Positions 12,085-23,948 of a stretch of 64,000 bases of DNA are shown here, one piece after another. The position numbers and the translations under genes were made by a program. This DNA is from Forficula auricularia (Eukaryota; Arthropoda; Insecta; Dermaptera; Forficulidae): the NCBI GenBank assembly GCA_024734495.1, contig JALMQS010000099.1, positions 94,475,388 through 94,539,387 on the forward strand, written 5' to 3'. Position 1 is the stretch's first letter. The number at the start of each line of letters is the position of its first letter. The notes below the pieces were generated by a model. It was not told where the DNA came from. It saw only the letters and a list, made by a program, of their open reading frames with translations, and did no database searches.

Positions 12085-12985
12085 AATATATTTCTTCTTC
12101 TTCTTCAAATAGCCATACTCGATTCCGAGCGTTGGCAATTACTGTGGAGAGCATCCTCTTCATTATAATTTTCCGGGAATTTTCACAGTTATTGTTTCCC
12201 ATTACCTTCCCCTGGAGGGATTGGATTATAGCCCGTCAAATATCAAATAGTCGGGCTTGAACTCGCGCTAACTTGATTAGAAGGCATGCTCTATTAGTGT
12301 AGTCCTTATTTTGAGTATTTTCGAATTTTTACGCTGACATAGGCTCATATGGTTCGAAATAAATAAAATAAATATCCCCCCAAGTTTCAAGTCTATCTCA
12401 ATTTTAACCTGTGTCGCAACAGCAAGTTTCCCATCTACATAACATGGGGTTTTGGCATTGAACGATCAATTTTTTATTCCGGTCAAAGTAATACTTCAAA
12501 AAATTTGAAACTCTGTAGACTTTATCATTATAATAGTTGCTATCCTTCAGAATTTTTACAGATTTTTTACGCTGACATGGGCTCATATGGTTCATATAGT
12601 TCTTATAATTTTGGAGTTACAGTTAGATAAAATACTGCTATATATTAATGTTAGTATAAGTTATAGAGTCCAAAATTATAATAACTAAAAATCTGTAATA
12701 ATTCTGACGAATAGCTACTATTATAAGGATAAAGTCAACAGAGTTTAAAATTTTTTGGACAATTAATTTGGACGGAATAAAAAATTCAATGCCAAAAACC
12801 CCATATTATTTAGATGAGAAATTTGCATCGTTGTGCAGCACAGGTTAAATTTAAGATAGAGACTTGAAAGTTGGGGGATATTTTTATTTATTTATTTCGA
12901 ACCATATGAGCCTCTGTCAGCGTAAAAATTCGAAAATACCCAAAATAATGACCGCCCTAATGCTCTATAACCACTCAGCCAATCT
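12085..12985 (-). mobile_element. tRNA-derived SINE split by a palindromic insertion
   Basis: Read on the minus strand, the head begins near 12985 with GGCTGAGTGGTTATAGAGCAT, a good A-box. It is interrupted at 12295-12959 and resumes with GCGAGTTCAAGCCC, a B-box. The body contains GGATGCTCTCCACAGTAATT and CTCGGAATCGAGTATGG and ends in an (AAG)n tail at 12085-12100. The body and tail match the intact SINE at 27882-28130, which fixes family and orientation. The heads differ more than the bodies. Confidence 0.85.
12295..12959. mobile_element. 665-bp palindromic element with perfect 9-bp target duplication
   Basis: The element starts TAGTGTAGTCCTTATTTTG and its right end is the inverse complement of a close variant. 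The arms run about 290 bp each (12295-12590 and 12700-12959) around a short centre near 12600-12700. The 9-bp duplication ATGCTCTAT lies at 12286-12294 and 12960-12968, exactly inside the A-box region of a SINE. Long inverted repeats with a 9-bp duplication are typical of Mutator-like or Foldback-type elements. No transposase is present, so it is non-autonomous. Confidence 0.9.
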
Positions 12986-12989
12986 GACT

Positions 12990-14288
12990 TCCAATGTTTA
13001 TTAGAAAAATTGTATTTTATTTATCAAAGGGTTTCCGCCAGTATTACGTTATATTTTTCCAAATGATTATTTTTATTGCTTAGCAACTGTCCAAATCTTA
13101 TCAATTAAACATTAAAATCTGACTAAATAACTTATAAATAATTATATTTAATTCATTAAACATATATCATGTTTTTTATTGGAGGATCAAGTCTAATTTG
13201 CATAACTATCGGAAGACTTATTGATTATCCATTAAGATTCCTTTTAATGAATATTCATCTGATAACCATTAGTGAATGTCAATATAATTAAAAGAGTATA
13301 ATTACTCCACTCGCTAGATAATCGTTTCTATTCTTAATTTTAGTTTTCGAAGAATCGAACCATTAGATCTTACCTGATATTTATTTATTTGTATTTCTTA
13401 ATTAATCTATCTTAATTTGTTCTCAACAGAATGGCTGAAGTTTCTTCAAAACACTCGTTCCAACCTTAATTTAGATTAAATCAACTAAGAGATATTGAAA
13501 TGAAATGGAAACGAGTTTTGGTACGAGAGCAGGGTTTGAGTGCCGCGAGGGTACTTTTGCTTATTGGAAATCGTACCAAATCAACCAGGCTTTCTATCTG
13601 GACCTGTTCATTTTTCTTCCATTTAGTCCAGAAAATATATCTATCGATAATTTAAGTGGCTTTGTTGAGTGAAGAAAATTAGCGATTTCTCGATAAATAC
13701 ATACAAGAGTGGATTGGTTGCCATTAATTCAATCAATAAGGAGCGGTTCGATTCGCGCCGATATCCGAAATACGATCTCCATCACGTCTCAATTTACGCG
13801 ATATATAGCAATGAACCAATACAAATGCAATTTGTTGATAAATTTGTTTGAAAAATATTTTTGATTAAAATAATTGATAAGTTGATATCAGACTGTTGTT
13901 TGCAGTAGTATAATGATTTATTGTTAAAGTTAAAATAATGTGAGTAGAAAGTTCAGGAATGTTATAATAATCCAACTAGACACAAACGAATCACGAATTA
14001 CATACACATTTTGTTTATTCATTTGCTTTATTTTCTTTCACTTAATTGATGCTTAATGAAAGAAAGAATTTTCATCAATTATTTTAATATCTTTATTAAA
14101 AATGCTTCCTTTAATATATTCTACAATTATTTTGTTAATTTATCATGAGAGTTATGAATCAACAACTCTGTTATTCATCTTGGCAAACTAAATTTTTCCA
14201 ATATCCTTGTAAAATTGCACATTATTATAGCTAATTTCAAAATTTCAATATTTATTAAAAAAATAATTAATATTTTTATGTTATTTTT
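12990..14288. other. Anonymous AT-rich span
   Basis: No open frame of interest and no repeat partner found. Bases 13500-13820 are a little more GC-balanced but show no known motif. Confidence 0.5.
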
Positions 14289-15420
14289 TACTTTACCATA
14301 CAGGGTATGGTCAAGTATTGTAATCGTGAATGAAAAAGTGTTTTATTGCTTAATTTTTTCTAAATATCTCAAACAATAATATTTTGATAAAAAATTGAGC
14401 GAAACCATTGCGTTTTGGTCTACAAAAAAAGCCCTAATGAGTAGACATCGAAACAATTATATTTTACAAGATATTAACTATCAAAATGTCAGTTAATTGT
14501 ATAAATCTACTTTACCAAATTTTATAAACGCTCGAGCTCAAAAACTAGTGTAAATATCAAAACGGAATTTCACATGTAGCCCTGTTACATTAAGATTAAG
14601 AGCTGATTAGAATTTAGTTAACATAGAACAAACAATTAAGGGGGGTAAAATTAAAATTATAAAATTTTCAAACTAAAAAAAACCCCAGAAAAATAAAATT
14701 TGTATAATCGACACCTATGATAAAAAGATACTCATTATTTATTATTAAATAGACCCTTTGATCGATTTGTACGAGCTATATTGCTCTGACAGAAGGACAA
14801 ACTCATAGATATTGTACCGATAATAAATAATAAGGTTCTATTTTACTTTTGAACGCTATAGTAAAAATAAAAAAATTAAAACGCTCTTTTGAGCTGAATA
14901 GAAAAAAATCTTGTGTTGTAGGAGGTAGCTATGTCACATCGATAGGTTTTCCTTTTGTTCAGCAGGCACACAATGATTGCTTTCTATATTTCTTCGTCAA
15001 ACTAATCTTGAATCTTTGGTTGTATTATTAATATACTATAAAATGAACCTATAATAAAATAAAAGAGTTATTATTTTTTTCTAGGGTCAAAATTGGTGGG
15101 GGGCTGTTAAAAAATAGAACTATATCAATATAAATTCTAGACCCATTAATCGATTTGTAAGAAATTTGCACCCTATGCGAAATACGACCTTATGAAAATG
15201 ACTCACAGCACGGCGACTTATTTAGTCTAAAGTTAAAAACACTCACTCATTTATTTTCGGTCATGTGGGTGAATTTTTAAAAAAGTCAATTTTAGCACAC
15301 TATTTCTTCTATTTAAAAGAGAATAGGAAACATCTGACCTGTCTCATTCTTATCTGCAAGGTAATCGAAACGATTTTCATTGTAAGAAAAACAGTCCTTG
15401 CCAGCTTTGCCAGGTTGCCT
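14289..15420 (+). repeat. Hairpin-headed repeat family R1, plus-strand copy
   Basis: The copy begins with a hairpin in which ACCATAC pairs with GTATGGT around AGG, extended outward by TACTT/AAGTA. AGTATTGTAATCG follows. The next 350 bp, including TTGAGCGAAACCATTG and AAGAGCTGATTAGA, match the inverted copy at 28900-29532. The downstream part (14640-14970, with GATCGATTTGTACGAGC) matches 35600-35885. No protein domain was found. Confidence 0.75.
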
Positions 15421-16239
15421 CACAAACACGAATTGAATTTTTTTCCGAAACTATTTTTTTTTAATTAATTTAATTGAGATATGAATTATTTTTCTTAAAC
15501 AAACAAGGATATGAAAACAAATTCCAGAACATTTCAATCAAATCATTAAATGTAGATAGTCCATTACAATATCCTTAAAAAACAATAAGGTCCACATTAC
15601 ACAATTATCTAAATATGAATATCAAACATAACATATGAGTATATTATGAATCATAATATATTAGATTCAATTCTTATTTGCGTGTCATATCGATTGACCA
15701 CTAATTGGAAAGTTCAAGGTGTTTTTTGTTATAATACACACTTCTTACAATCCTAATTATCATTGAAAAATACCTATTCTGCAACAAATAATAAATTATT
15801 TTCATTGAAGCTCAGGTTTCACATGGGAGTTGAAGAATAAATAAATAATGAATGCTCTCTGGGTCTGGACCTTTACAATGTTAACTCATAAAATGCTGAA
15901 AAAATAATCTTCTCATGAAATTATATTCTTAAAAGTTTGGAATATTTTTAAATTTTTAATTTGCCAATTTATGAAGAAAATCCTTGAATAATTTTTTATT
16001 TGAACCGTTACTTCACGCATCATTATTGCATTTATTCTTTGCATTCAAATGAAAAACAATTAATACACGTTATTGGCTATTATACTTTTATTTACATCCC
16101 AATGATCGGGTGCATGGAGAGAAACTCAGAGTCTAATTCATGAATACAATAACGTACATCTTAACGTATATTAAGAATAAATGACGTTGCAAGATAATTG
16201 TTTGGGAATTTATCTAAATTAATAATAGAAGGTACTGAG
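15421..16239. other. Anonymous AT-rich span
   Basis: No recognisable feature. Confidence 0.5.
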
Positions 16240-16528
16240 TAGATTTTGATGAGGTAGTCCAAGGTTCAAAAAAGAGAAATAATTATAACTATCTTTTTTT
16301 ATTGAAAACAGACGTTTTGGAGGTTTATTCCCTCCTTCTTCAGGGTTTTGAAGGGTCAGTGAAGGAAATTCAATGTGACATTCCCCTCTGTCTTCTCTTT
16401 CAGTGGCAGTAACAATATTATACAGTATTTCATTCTCGTTAGAATTAAGTGAATGTTTGTCGGTTTTGAATAAAAAAGATAGTTATAATTATCTCTCTTT
16501 TTGAACCTTGGCTGCCTCATCAAAATCC
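16240..16528. repeat. Palindromic repeat family C with a hammerhead-like core
   Basis: Arms of about 65 bp, with GATTTTGATGAGG at the left and its inverse complement near 16515, face each other around a spacer of about 160 bp. On the minus strand the left arm contains CTGAAGA (16343-16337), one A, GGAGG pairing with CCTCC around a 7-base loop, then AAAACGTC (16318-16311). The bases before and after this unit also pair. No coding potential. Confidence 0.8.
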
Positions 16529-16659
16529 ACACAATTCACTTATCAGTCGGTCTCCAAAAATACTTCAATAGAAGATACTTCTTTCGATATCTAAAAAAAT
16601 AATTTCTGACTCCTACCCTCGCTCATACAAAGCAGTATCCGTTTGGGGTGAAGGTTGCA

Positions 16660-16806
16660 AAATATAATTTAAAAAAATCTAATGTTGAATTTGAAAAATA
16701 ACGAAAATGATGCCGTATTCGATGAAATTTGCTAAAAAAAGAGAAGATTAAAATAAAATTTCAAAAAATTAAGGGTACTTTTATGTTGAAAAGTCACAGC
16801 CAGCCA

Positions 16807-16870
<64 letters not shown>
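16660..16870. repeat. Fragment shared with 31585-31735, followed by a (TA)n tract
   Basis: Bases 16660-16810 align with the right end of the element at 30617-31735, sharing AAAAAAATCTAATGT, TCAAAAAATTAAGGG and a GAAAAGTCAC-type subterminus. The end is a CCACTG terminus. A pure TA microsatellite runs 16809-16866. Minus-strand frames over it are artefacts of the repeat. Confidence 0.65.
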
Positions 16871-17989
16871 TTCCCAATAGACAATGTACTCGCAAAGAGT
16901 GAGATTTGCGCTTTCATTAACAGTTAAATTCACTTCACGAATATTATAAAACAAATCTGCCAGAACTAATCCATTAAATGGAAGTTTTGAACCCGTTATT
17001 TGATGTTTCACTTAGCTATTAAAAACATGCTCTTTTTGCGTTTACTAACAAAATAGCAAGTGATTTCAAGCACATAAGTCAGCTCGGGTTCCCCTTGGTC
17101 CGCAAGTAATGACAAGTTTCGCTGCAAGTGTGCCGGGGTCAGGCGTACACAAAATTTCGTTTACAATTGTTTTGATATCAAACAAAACATTAAGAAGGTA
17201 TGCGTTAAAAAAAAGACTTTGATTTTTTTGCGACATCCTAATATACATATAAATATTTTCAGATGAATCGAACGAATCAAAATAAATAAAAAATCACTTA
17301 TCAAATTTAAGGTCTTAATCTAACCATTTATTATTTCTAGTTCTATCACACCTTACCTTTTAGGCAAAGTCAATGATAATTTATAGGTATCTTAATTTCT
17401 TACATCCTCTGCTTCATGAAGACAGTGTCGACTGTAAAAGCCGAAAGAAAACAGTTCTCTAACATATGACCGAGCTGACCACACTTTCTATTATAATTTA
17501 TTTGTTAGTAATGAAGCTGTTGAAGCTTTTATTTTTGTGATTAATTTGATTAAAGTTTGAATTTTTATTTAAATTACACATGATTAATTATAATTATTTA
17601 TTGAAACAAATAAATACAATATAAATACTATTTGCTTTTTTATATTATATATACATATATATAACTGAATATAATTATTGTAAAATTTATTCTATCTCAT
17701 AGGATTTATTTTCATTTTACGCTCCTTCGTTTTTTGCTACTTCCTCAATTGATTCCTCTCTATTTAGAATTCTTAAGAGGTGATTATTTTTCAAAGAGAG
17801 TAAATTAGCTAACAGTTCTTTTTTTTAATCATAATTTAACTCTTATGGTAATAGTATTTTAACATATTTGCCTATTTTTAAATTCATATAATTATTATTT
17901 ATTTTTATTTAGAATTTTACATTTATATTTTATATTTATTTCGGTATATCCTACGCAAAGGCTAGCAAGAGGCCCTCTGAGCTAGTATA
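16871..17989. other. Anonymous AT-rich span
   Basis: Bases 17080-17150 are locally GC-richer but match nothing else in the window. No gene recognised. Confidence 0.5.
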
Positions 17990-18629
17990 TCTATATATAT
18001 ATATAAAATTAAGGCTTTGTCTGTACATTGGTCCAAATCAGGCCAAATTTTGGTTGCACACGTTTCAAGCAAAGTTATGAACGAAAACACCGTCAACAAA
18101 ATTCCTGTCTGTCTGTATGTCTGTCTGTTTCAGGGGTTTCCTCAAAAGTTGCTCATGATTCACGTCAAAACGGCTGAAGGGATTATTATTTCATATTTGT
18201 ATCAGATGTCTTCTAACTTACGTTTTTATATATAACGTTTTGATATCTTGACCCCAAAAAGGCGTTTGGGGGGGGGGGGGGGAGCGCACGAATGAAAATT
18301 ATCACCTAAACTCCTAAACTATTAACTCTACGGCAAATTTTATAATGAGCAATGTTGTAGGGGATGTGATTTCGGACAACTTTTGTTTAAAAAAATTCTC
18401 CCGAAAAGGGTGGGGGAGGGTGAAAAATATCTAAATTCTTGCCCTTGGAGCAAACTCAACTAGGTAGGGATTTGTGGGTTGGTGGTCCGTGGTGGGTGGG
18501 GTGCGGGATCGAGTGTTGGGGTGGTGGTGTGGGGGCGGGGGTTGGGCACGGGTGCATGGTGCGGGGGGGGGGAGTGGAGTGTGAGGGGGTTCGTGGGTTG
18601 GGGGTCTAGGGGGCGTGCCTTGCAGCTAG
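17990..18629 (+). mobile_element. Possible non-autonomous Helitron-like element
   Basis: The sequence starts TC in A|TCTATATATATATA, followed by AAGGCTTTGTCTGT and a GTCTGTCTG stretch. It ends GCCTTGCAGCTAG|T, so it fits insertion between A and T with 5'-TC and CTAG-3' ends, as in Helitrons. No terminal inverted repeats or target duplication are visible. A clear 3' hairpin is not obvious and no Rep/helicase is present. The assignment rests on ends alone. Confidence 0.4.
18262..18620 (+). repeat. G-run cluster with quadruplex potential
   Basis: Several runs of three or more G occur, including a 15-G run near 18268-18282. At 18531-18552 four runs separated by one to three bases satisfy the G3+N1-7 pattern. 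This is exceptional for such an AT-rich window. Confidence 0.8.
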
Positions 18630-18724
18630 TCATAGCTATATATGAAATAATTGCTCATTTAATAAGTAGTATGAGATAAGATTGACTTTACTGTTGTAGT
18701 AATTAATCCCTTCATATTTCAAGC

Positions 18725-18790
18725 CTGTTTTAACCGACTTCAAAAAAAGGAGGAGGTTCTCTATTCGACTGAATTTTTTTTTTTTTTTTT
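18725..18790 (+). repeat. Terminal module AACCGACTTCAAAA shared with 46262-46997
   Basis: AACCGACTTCAAAAAAAGGA and GGAGGTTCTCTATTCGACTG recur, inverted, at about 46945-46997. This copy appears to be a single end followed by poly-T. Confidence 0.65.
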
Positions 18791-19930
18791 TTAAATATAA
18801 ATTTCCCCAACTGTCCCATTCGCTGATAATTTTACAAAAATATGATAGTACTAGTAGCAATAATATTTTATTTGCTTTTTAGAGTTAATTTTTTCGAATT
18901 TCAAAAATGTAATCATAAAATAATAATAATAAATAAATAAATAAAATATGATTTTTCTGAACATCATAATATGTTCTATCAAATGTAGGTATTCTGGTTT
19001 TTGAATATTTGTAAATATTAATGAATTATCGATAAAATAATTAATTTTTCCTATCCCAATTTCTCTTTTCATTATTATTTTTTATTCACTAGTGACAAAT
19101 GGCACCGACAAAACTAATATATAAATTATTTTGATTTAAAAGCATAGATGGATGATAGAAGAAATTAGAAATCACAGCTTCCCAATAGAAAAAAACAAGT
19201 TATCCATGTTAATAAGTTAATGAGTCCTGTAGTCCTTTCTCACTTTAGTTCTCTCTTTATGAATTAAACACTTATTTTAATTATAATTATTATCAAAGGA
19301 TCAAAAAAAAATTTAAAATCTTTATTAATCTCGATTATTTATTCATTTCCTGCTTCTAAAATTTCAACTCACTGTAATTTTTTTGAGGGGTGGGGGCTAT
19401 TTAAACAGGAAATAGTGTTATTCCAAATTATAATCTATTTAAGGGCATGGTGGTCTATTGTTTCTTAGACATTCAGACTAATATAAATATTTCCTATGAA
19501 TATTTGAAAGAATTTTTGTTATGATTGACTTTGTTCCTTTTGGAAAAAATGACAATAGTTCAGTCTATTTGAAGACTTAACTTCGAAAATAAAATTACAT
19601 AAAGCAAGAATTGATACGGTAAAAGTGTTTAAGTGGGGTCACCCAATTTTGGACTGTAAAAATATATATTTATGGTTTTATTTATAATTATTTTAATTAT
19701 ATCCAGTTATCGGCGCAGTAAAAAAAAATACTAAAATCTTATGTGCGTTTGAAGAGTAAAGAACCTGCATAAGTGGAGCTCCGTGTATTTTAACCTGTAA
19801 AAATACCTTTTTATTACTTTATTAGGAATTTTTTTTATTTTCAAATCCTAACTACTTATTTGCGATTTGAAAAATAAAAAAATAAAAAAATAAAATACTA
19901 AAAGTGTAATGATTAGCCAAATTAATTATC
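18791..19930. other. Anonymous AT-rich span
   Basis: No gene or repeat ends recognised. Minus-strand frames here are low-complexity. Confidence 0.5.
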
Positions 19931-20365
19931 GTTAGAGTTCGTGGCTGTGATGAAACTGTACTAGATGAAGGAGGAGGTATCAGCCAAAGATGGAATCACT
20001 GGGTACAATAAAACACCTTTAATAAAACGTTTCGGCCTGAATTTTATTTGGCCATCTTCAGTTAATTAGGAGTTATACACAAAATGCGGTACGCATATGT
20101 GATCGAACCAAACCTTGTCAAAAATAAAAATAATTTAGCTTCATGTAAATTTATAACGTGGAATGTTATAAATTTACATGAAGCTAAAAATTTTTTTATT
20201 TTTGACAAGGCTTGGTTCGATCACATATGCGTACCGTATTTTGTGTATAACTCCTAATTAACTGAAGATGGCCAAATAAAATTCAGGCCGAAACGTTTTA
20301 TTAAAGGTGTTTTATTGAACCAAGTGATTCCATCTTTGGCTGATACCTTCTCCTTCATCTAGTAC
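19931..20365. repeat. Palindromic repeat family A, copy 2 (complete)
   Basis: The palindromic part runs from GTACTAGATGAAGG at 19958 to its inverse complement ending at 20365. An additional non-palindromic flank lies at 19931-19957. Both arms contain the CTGAAGATGGCC / GGCCGAAACG unit: minus strand about 20028-20061, plus strand 20262-20296. The centre is a second palindrome (GTTATAAATTTACATGAAGC and its complement). The copy at 1-370 has the flank on the other side, so the two copies lie in opposite orientations. Confidence 0.88.
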
Positions 20366-20407
20366 AAATTAATTTTCATTGAGTATGTCAAATTTCTCCA
20401 GGGTATA

Positions 20408-20640
20408 CTAGGTAGGTTTCATATAAATATTTATTCATGTGAAACCTATCTAGTATTTTATATTTTAAATTTTAAAAAGTTTCTAAAAAAATTTTCAAAA
20501 ATTTTCTTTAGTTTATTTAAAATGTTTCACCAAGAACCCACACCATTTTCCCTTAACAAAATTGTTTGTACATAACACTAAGGCTAGAAATCAACCACAC
20601 TTTGCTAACGGTAATATCATTATTGTATTTTAGGTGGTGT
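20408..20640. repeat. Repeat family D, copy 1
   Basis: CTAGGTAGGTTTCAT and its complement form a short palindrome at 20408-20455. Then comes TATTTTAAATTTTAAAAAG and AATGTTTCACCAAGAACCCA. The same blocks occur at 44050-44400, and in more diverged form at 56515-56640. Confidence 0.75.
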
Positions 20641-21049
20641 TGGATTTGCTCGCTGCTATGTTTCCTTTATTATAATTTCAGTCTTAGACTAAAATATTTC
20701 CATTAATCTAAATTTCACTCTCTAATTGTAAATTATATTAATTCGCAAATGATCATAGCAGTCGACGTACCGGTAAACGCAGTATAATATTTATTTAATT
20801 AGATGTTTAAATTATTTTATGATCTGTTTAATTCTTCTTAAAAAATGTATTAATATTAGCTGTTACATTTAATTATAATGCTTGATAAAATCATATTTAA
20901 ATGAATTTATCTGGACTGTTTAAAACGTTGGGTAGCAGAGCATTTTCATTTCATAGCATGTTATTTTAAAATTAAACAAACTTTCGCTAGAAATAGAAAG
21001 ACTGCACAGGAGTGGTTGCCTAGGTGAGTACTAGGGCGATACGCTAGTG

Positions 21050-21887
21050 CAGTGTTTCTCAATCTGTTTTCAGCGGAACCCCAGGGTTCCACAAATGGAG
21101 TTTTGGAGTACCCCGCGCCTAGAGGCCAATAAAAGAAAAAATAGAAAAACAAAAGTATAAGTTATTAGTATCACCCTTCAAAAAATTTGTCATGTAAAGA
21201 AAAAAATACTAAATTTAGAGTCTAAGTATTACCTTATAGTCAAATAAAACCATTAATACATAAGAAAGCGATGAACATCACTATTATTGTCTCAGCGATA
21301 CCATTTTCGTTCCTTAACTTTCATATAATCCAACGATTCGTAACATTAGTAACAAAATAAAAACCTCATTTAAATTGTTTTATTATTATTTTGTTATTAA
21401 TGACGTTTGAAATAATATTTCTTTTCAAATAGATGAGAATATTATTTATGTGTATATATTGAATATGTAAAACAAAACCTGTCCGATCCGAAAGGGGCAT
21501 ATGGGCATCCCAATTACATTACCAAAAAATTAAATAATATCTAATAATATTAATCAAATACATGAAAAGGTACTTGATTAATTAAATAATATTGATGCTA
21601 TGAACTTTAATAATAATAATAATAATATTCATGAAAATAAATATTTTAGGTATTGTAATTAAAATGCACGTTTTTAGTACCCAATTTGCCCAAAATCTAG
21701 CAAATTTTTAAAATGTGGCAACACCGTCATCGGCGGCGGCATTTTATATTTAGAAGCTATAAAAGTAACATGATGTTGATATTTTGACGAAAAATTAAAT
21801 ATCTCTTATTTTAGTGCTAGGGGGTTCCTCAGAAATAAATATAATTGCTCTAGGGTTCCTCGCTCTACAAGAGGTTGAGAAACTCTA
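21050..21887. mobile_element. hAT-type non-autonomous transposon, 838 bp
   Basis: The left end CAGTGTTTCTCAATC faces a right end GGTTGAGAAACTCTA, an imperfect 15-bp inverted repeat. Subterminal GGGTTCC motifs occur at both ends. The flanks CGCTAGTG (21042-21049) and CGCTAGGG (21888-21895) form an 8-bp duplication with one mismatch. The interior is AT-rich without transposase. The ends resemble those of the 198-bp MITE at 25588-25785, so both probably used the same transposase source. Confidence 0.85.
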
Positions 21888-21895
21888 CGCTAGGG

Positions 21896-23935
21896 TGTAC
21901 TTTTTAGGGCGATGTGTTTAAAAGACTTTAATTTAAAAATTTCTCCAAATTAAATTCTTCAGCTGAAAAGCTAAATTCATAATTTTCTTCTATTTTAAAT
22001 TGCCATTAATAGTTAAAAACAGAACCCAAACAAGACTCAACACTATTTCAGCATATAGTAATATACAGTAAAGAAAACTTTTATGATATGATCGATTTTA
22101 CTAGATGTTTATTATATGGAAAAATGAGTCTTATAATAAAAAAATACTTGTATGTAAATTATACATGAATTAATGCTTTGTTGTTTTCAAACTAAGCAAA
22201 ATCTAAAAGATAAGAAATTTGAATATATATCAACAAAATAGGCATTTAAATAGACTATGAAGTTATCCTAGTCTAGAAAGGAATGGTCTACCTCAAATAA
22301 ACTTAAAGGTTAACTCAGAGGTTCTCTCATCTTGCTTTTTAAGATTGCTCTCTCTGTTAGATTGATACTCTTGCCCTATTTGGAAATGTTTGGTCAATCA
22401 AAAATTGGTCAACTAATATGGGAATACAAATCTTCCAATTGATTGATGCTGAGGTGAAGGCAATTTTGATTCCTTGTTTTTATTTCTTTCTTCTAATAAA
22501 ACAAAACACAACAAATCGAAAATTTATTACTTCAAAATACTTATTGACAACCTTGCACAAGAAACTAACCTCGAATTTGAATAAATTCCCCAACTTATCT
22601 AATCTTCTAAAAGAATTTACTTTTAAAATATTCTCAAACAAATGAGCATTTCATTTAAAAAATAAAGTGATATAAATAAGAATTATATGATTATGGTGTA
22701 ATATAGAGCAACAGCTTAATCAGCGACGAAGGTCTTCAACCTTTCTTCTATAGTAGAGATAGATTCGTACGCTGGAACGTTCTTAGTTTACATGAGAGCT
22801 CATTTAAGTTCTTGCTAATGAATATATACTTCTTCTTTACCACGATCCATATCTGCAAAACTAATTTTGTTTGCGTGTAGAGAAAAACCGGATATGAGCC
22901 TCGAGAGGTCGTTTGACTCTTCTTGTATAACGAAAAATAAAATTTATTTATGTTAAAGTGTTTAATGGCGGTCAAGCAGTCGAGGAATGAAAGGGCCTCC
23001 TCTGATTTGCTTTTCGGATTCCCATAGTACTGATACAAACGTCAATTTGTACATTTATTTATTAATTTTAATTTAATTAAATGCTATTCGCATGCATTCG
23101 TTATACATAATTTCTTTGAAAAAGTAACAATAAGCAATTTATTCGTAAACTAGAGCTATTTCTAGCGGTTGAGGGCGTTTAGAGATGAATGACTTCTTAT
23201 CAAAGTGAAAAGTGGAATAATGTCTTCTGGAGAGGCTTTGTTCCTTAATAAGGCTATTAAGATCGCCAGGTCTCTGTATTTTTATTTTTAATTAAGTGTT
23301 GGTATATAATCACATTAATCCTAGAGCACACATAAATCAAATCATAATCAGAAATTTTTTAGTTTCTATTGGTATTAAGGAAATAAAATAAATTCCGTTG
23401 ACTGAATTGTGATTTTAAGTATAAGAGTTGAAGTTGCGGATAGACATATATTTTTAATTTTCTTAGAAAATTACAAATTCTATTCGATCTGAGATGGAGT
23501 GGATTATTTTTTTACATATCAGTGGGGATAAAACAACACTTCTTACATATAATTTAAAATAATACATTCCATGTCGGATCTGATAGATGACACCCTCTTG
23601 CGGTTGACGTTTGAAAGTATAATTCATAAAAAAATAGTCAAATATTTTGATTGTCCTAGTAGAATATATTTGCCCGATTATCTTGTAAATTCTTTTAGCG
23701 TAATTAAAACGCTCTAATATTTTCTAAGTGTTGACATGAATAGTAGTAACTCGATACAGAAATGACTATGAAAATATAAATATTATTTCTAAACGATGAA
23801 TTCTTTGAGTTGACTAAAGTTATATTTAGCACCACAGCTCATTACTATCTTAATACATAATTATAAAGTGTGGTGTTTTTTGAGGCTCTTGAAAACTATT
23901 TAACAATTTATCATTTTAAAACATTATAGTACCAT
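21896..23935. other. Anonymous span with one unrecognised open frame
   Basis: No repeat ends found. A 96-codon minus-strand frame at 22748-23038 lies in the most GC-balanced part of the span and matches no family known to me. It is more likely chance than gene, but it is not repeat-derived as far as I can see. Confidence 0.4.
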
Positions 23936-23948
23936 ATCTAAGTAAATT

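Noticed and set aside
16732..17011. Two minus-strand frames with long isoleucine-tyrosine repeats
   Set aside because: They read through the (TA)n microsatellite. The repeat alone makes them open.
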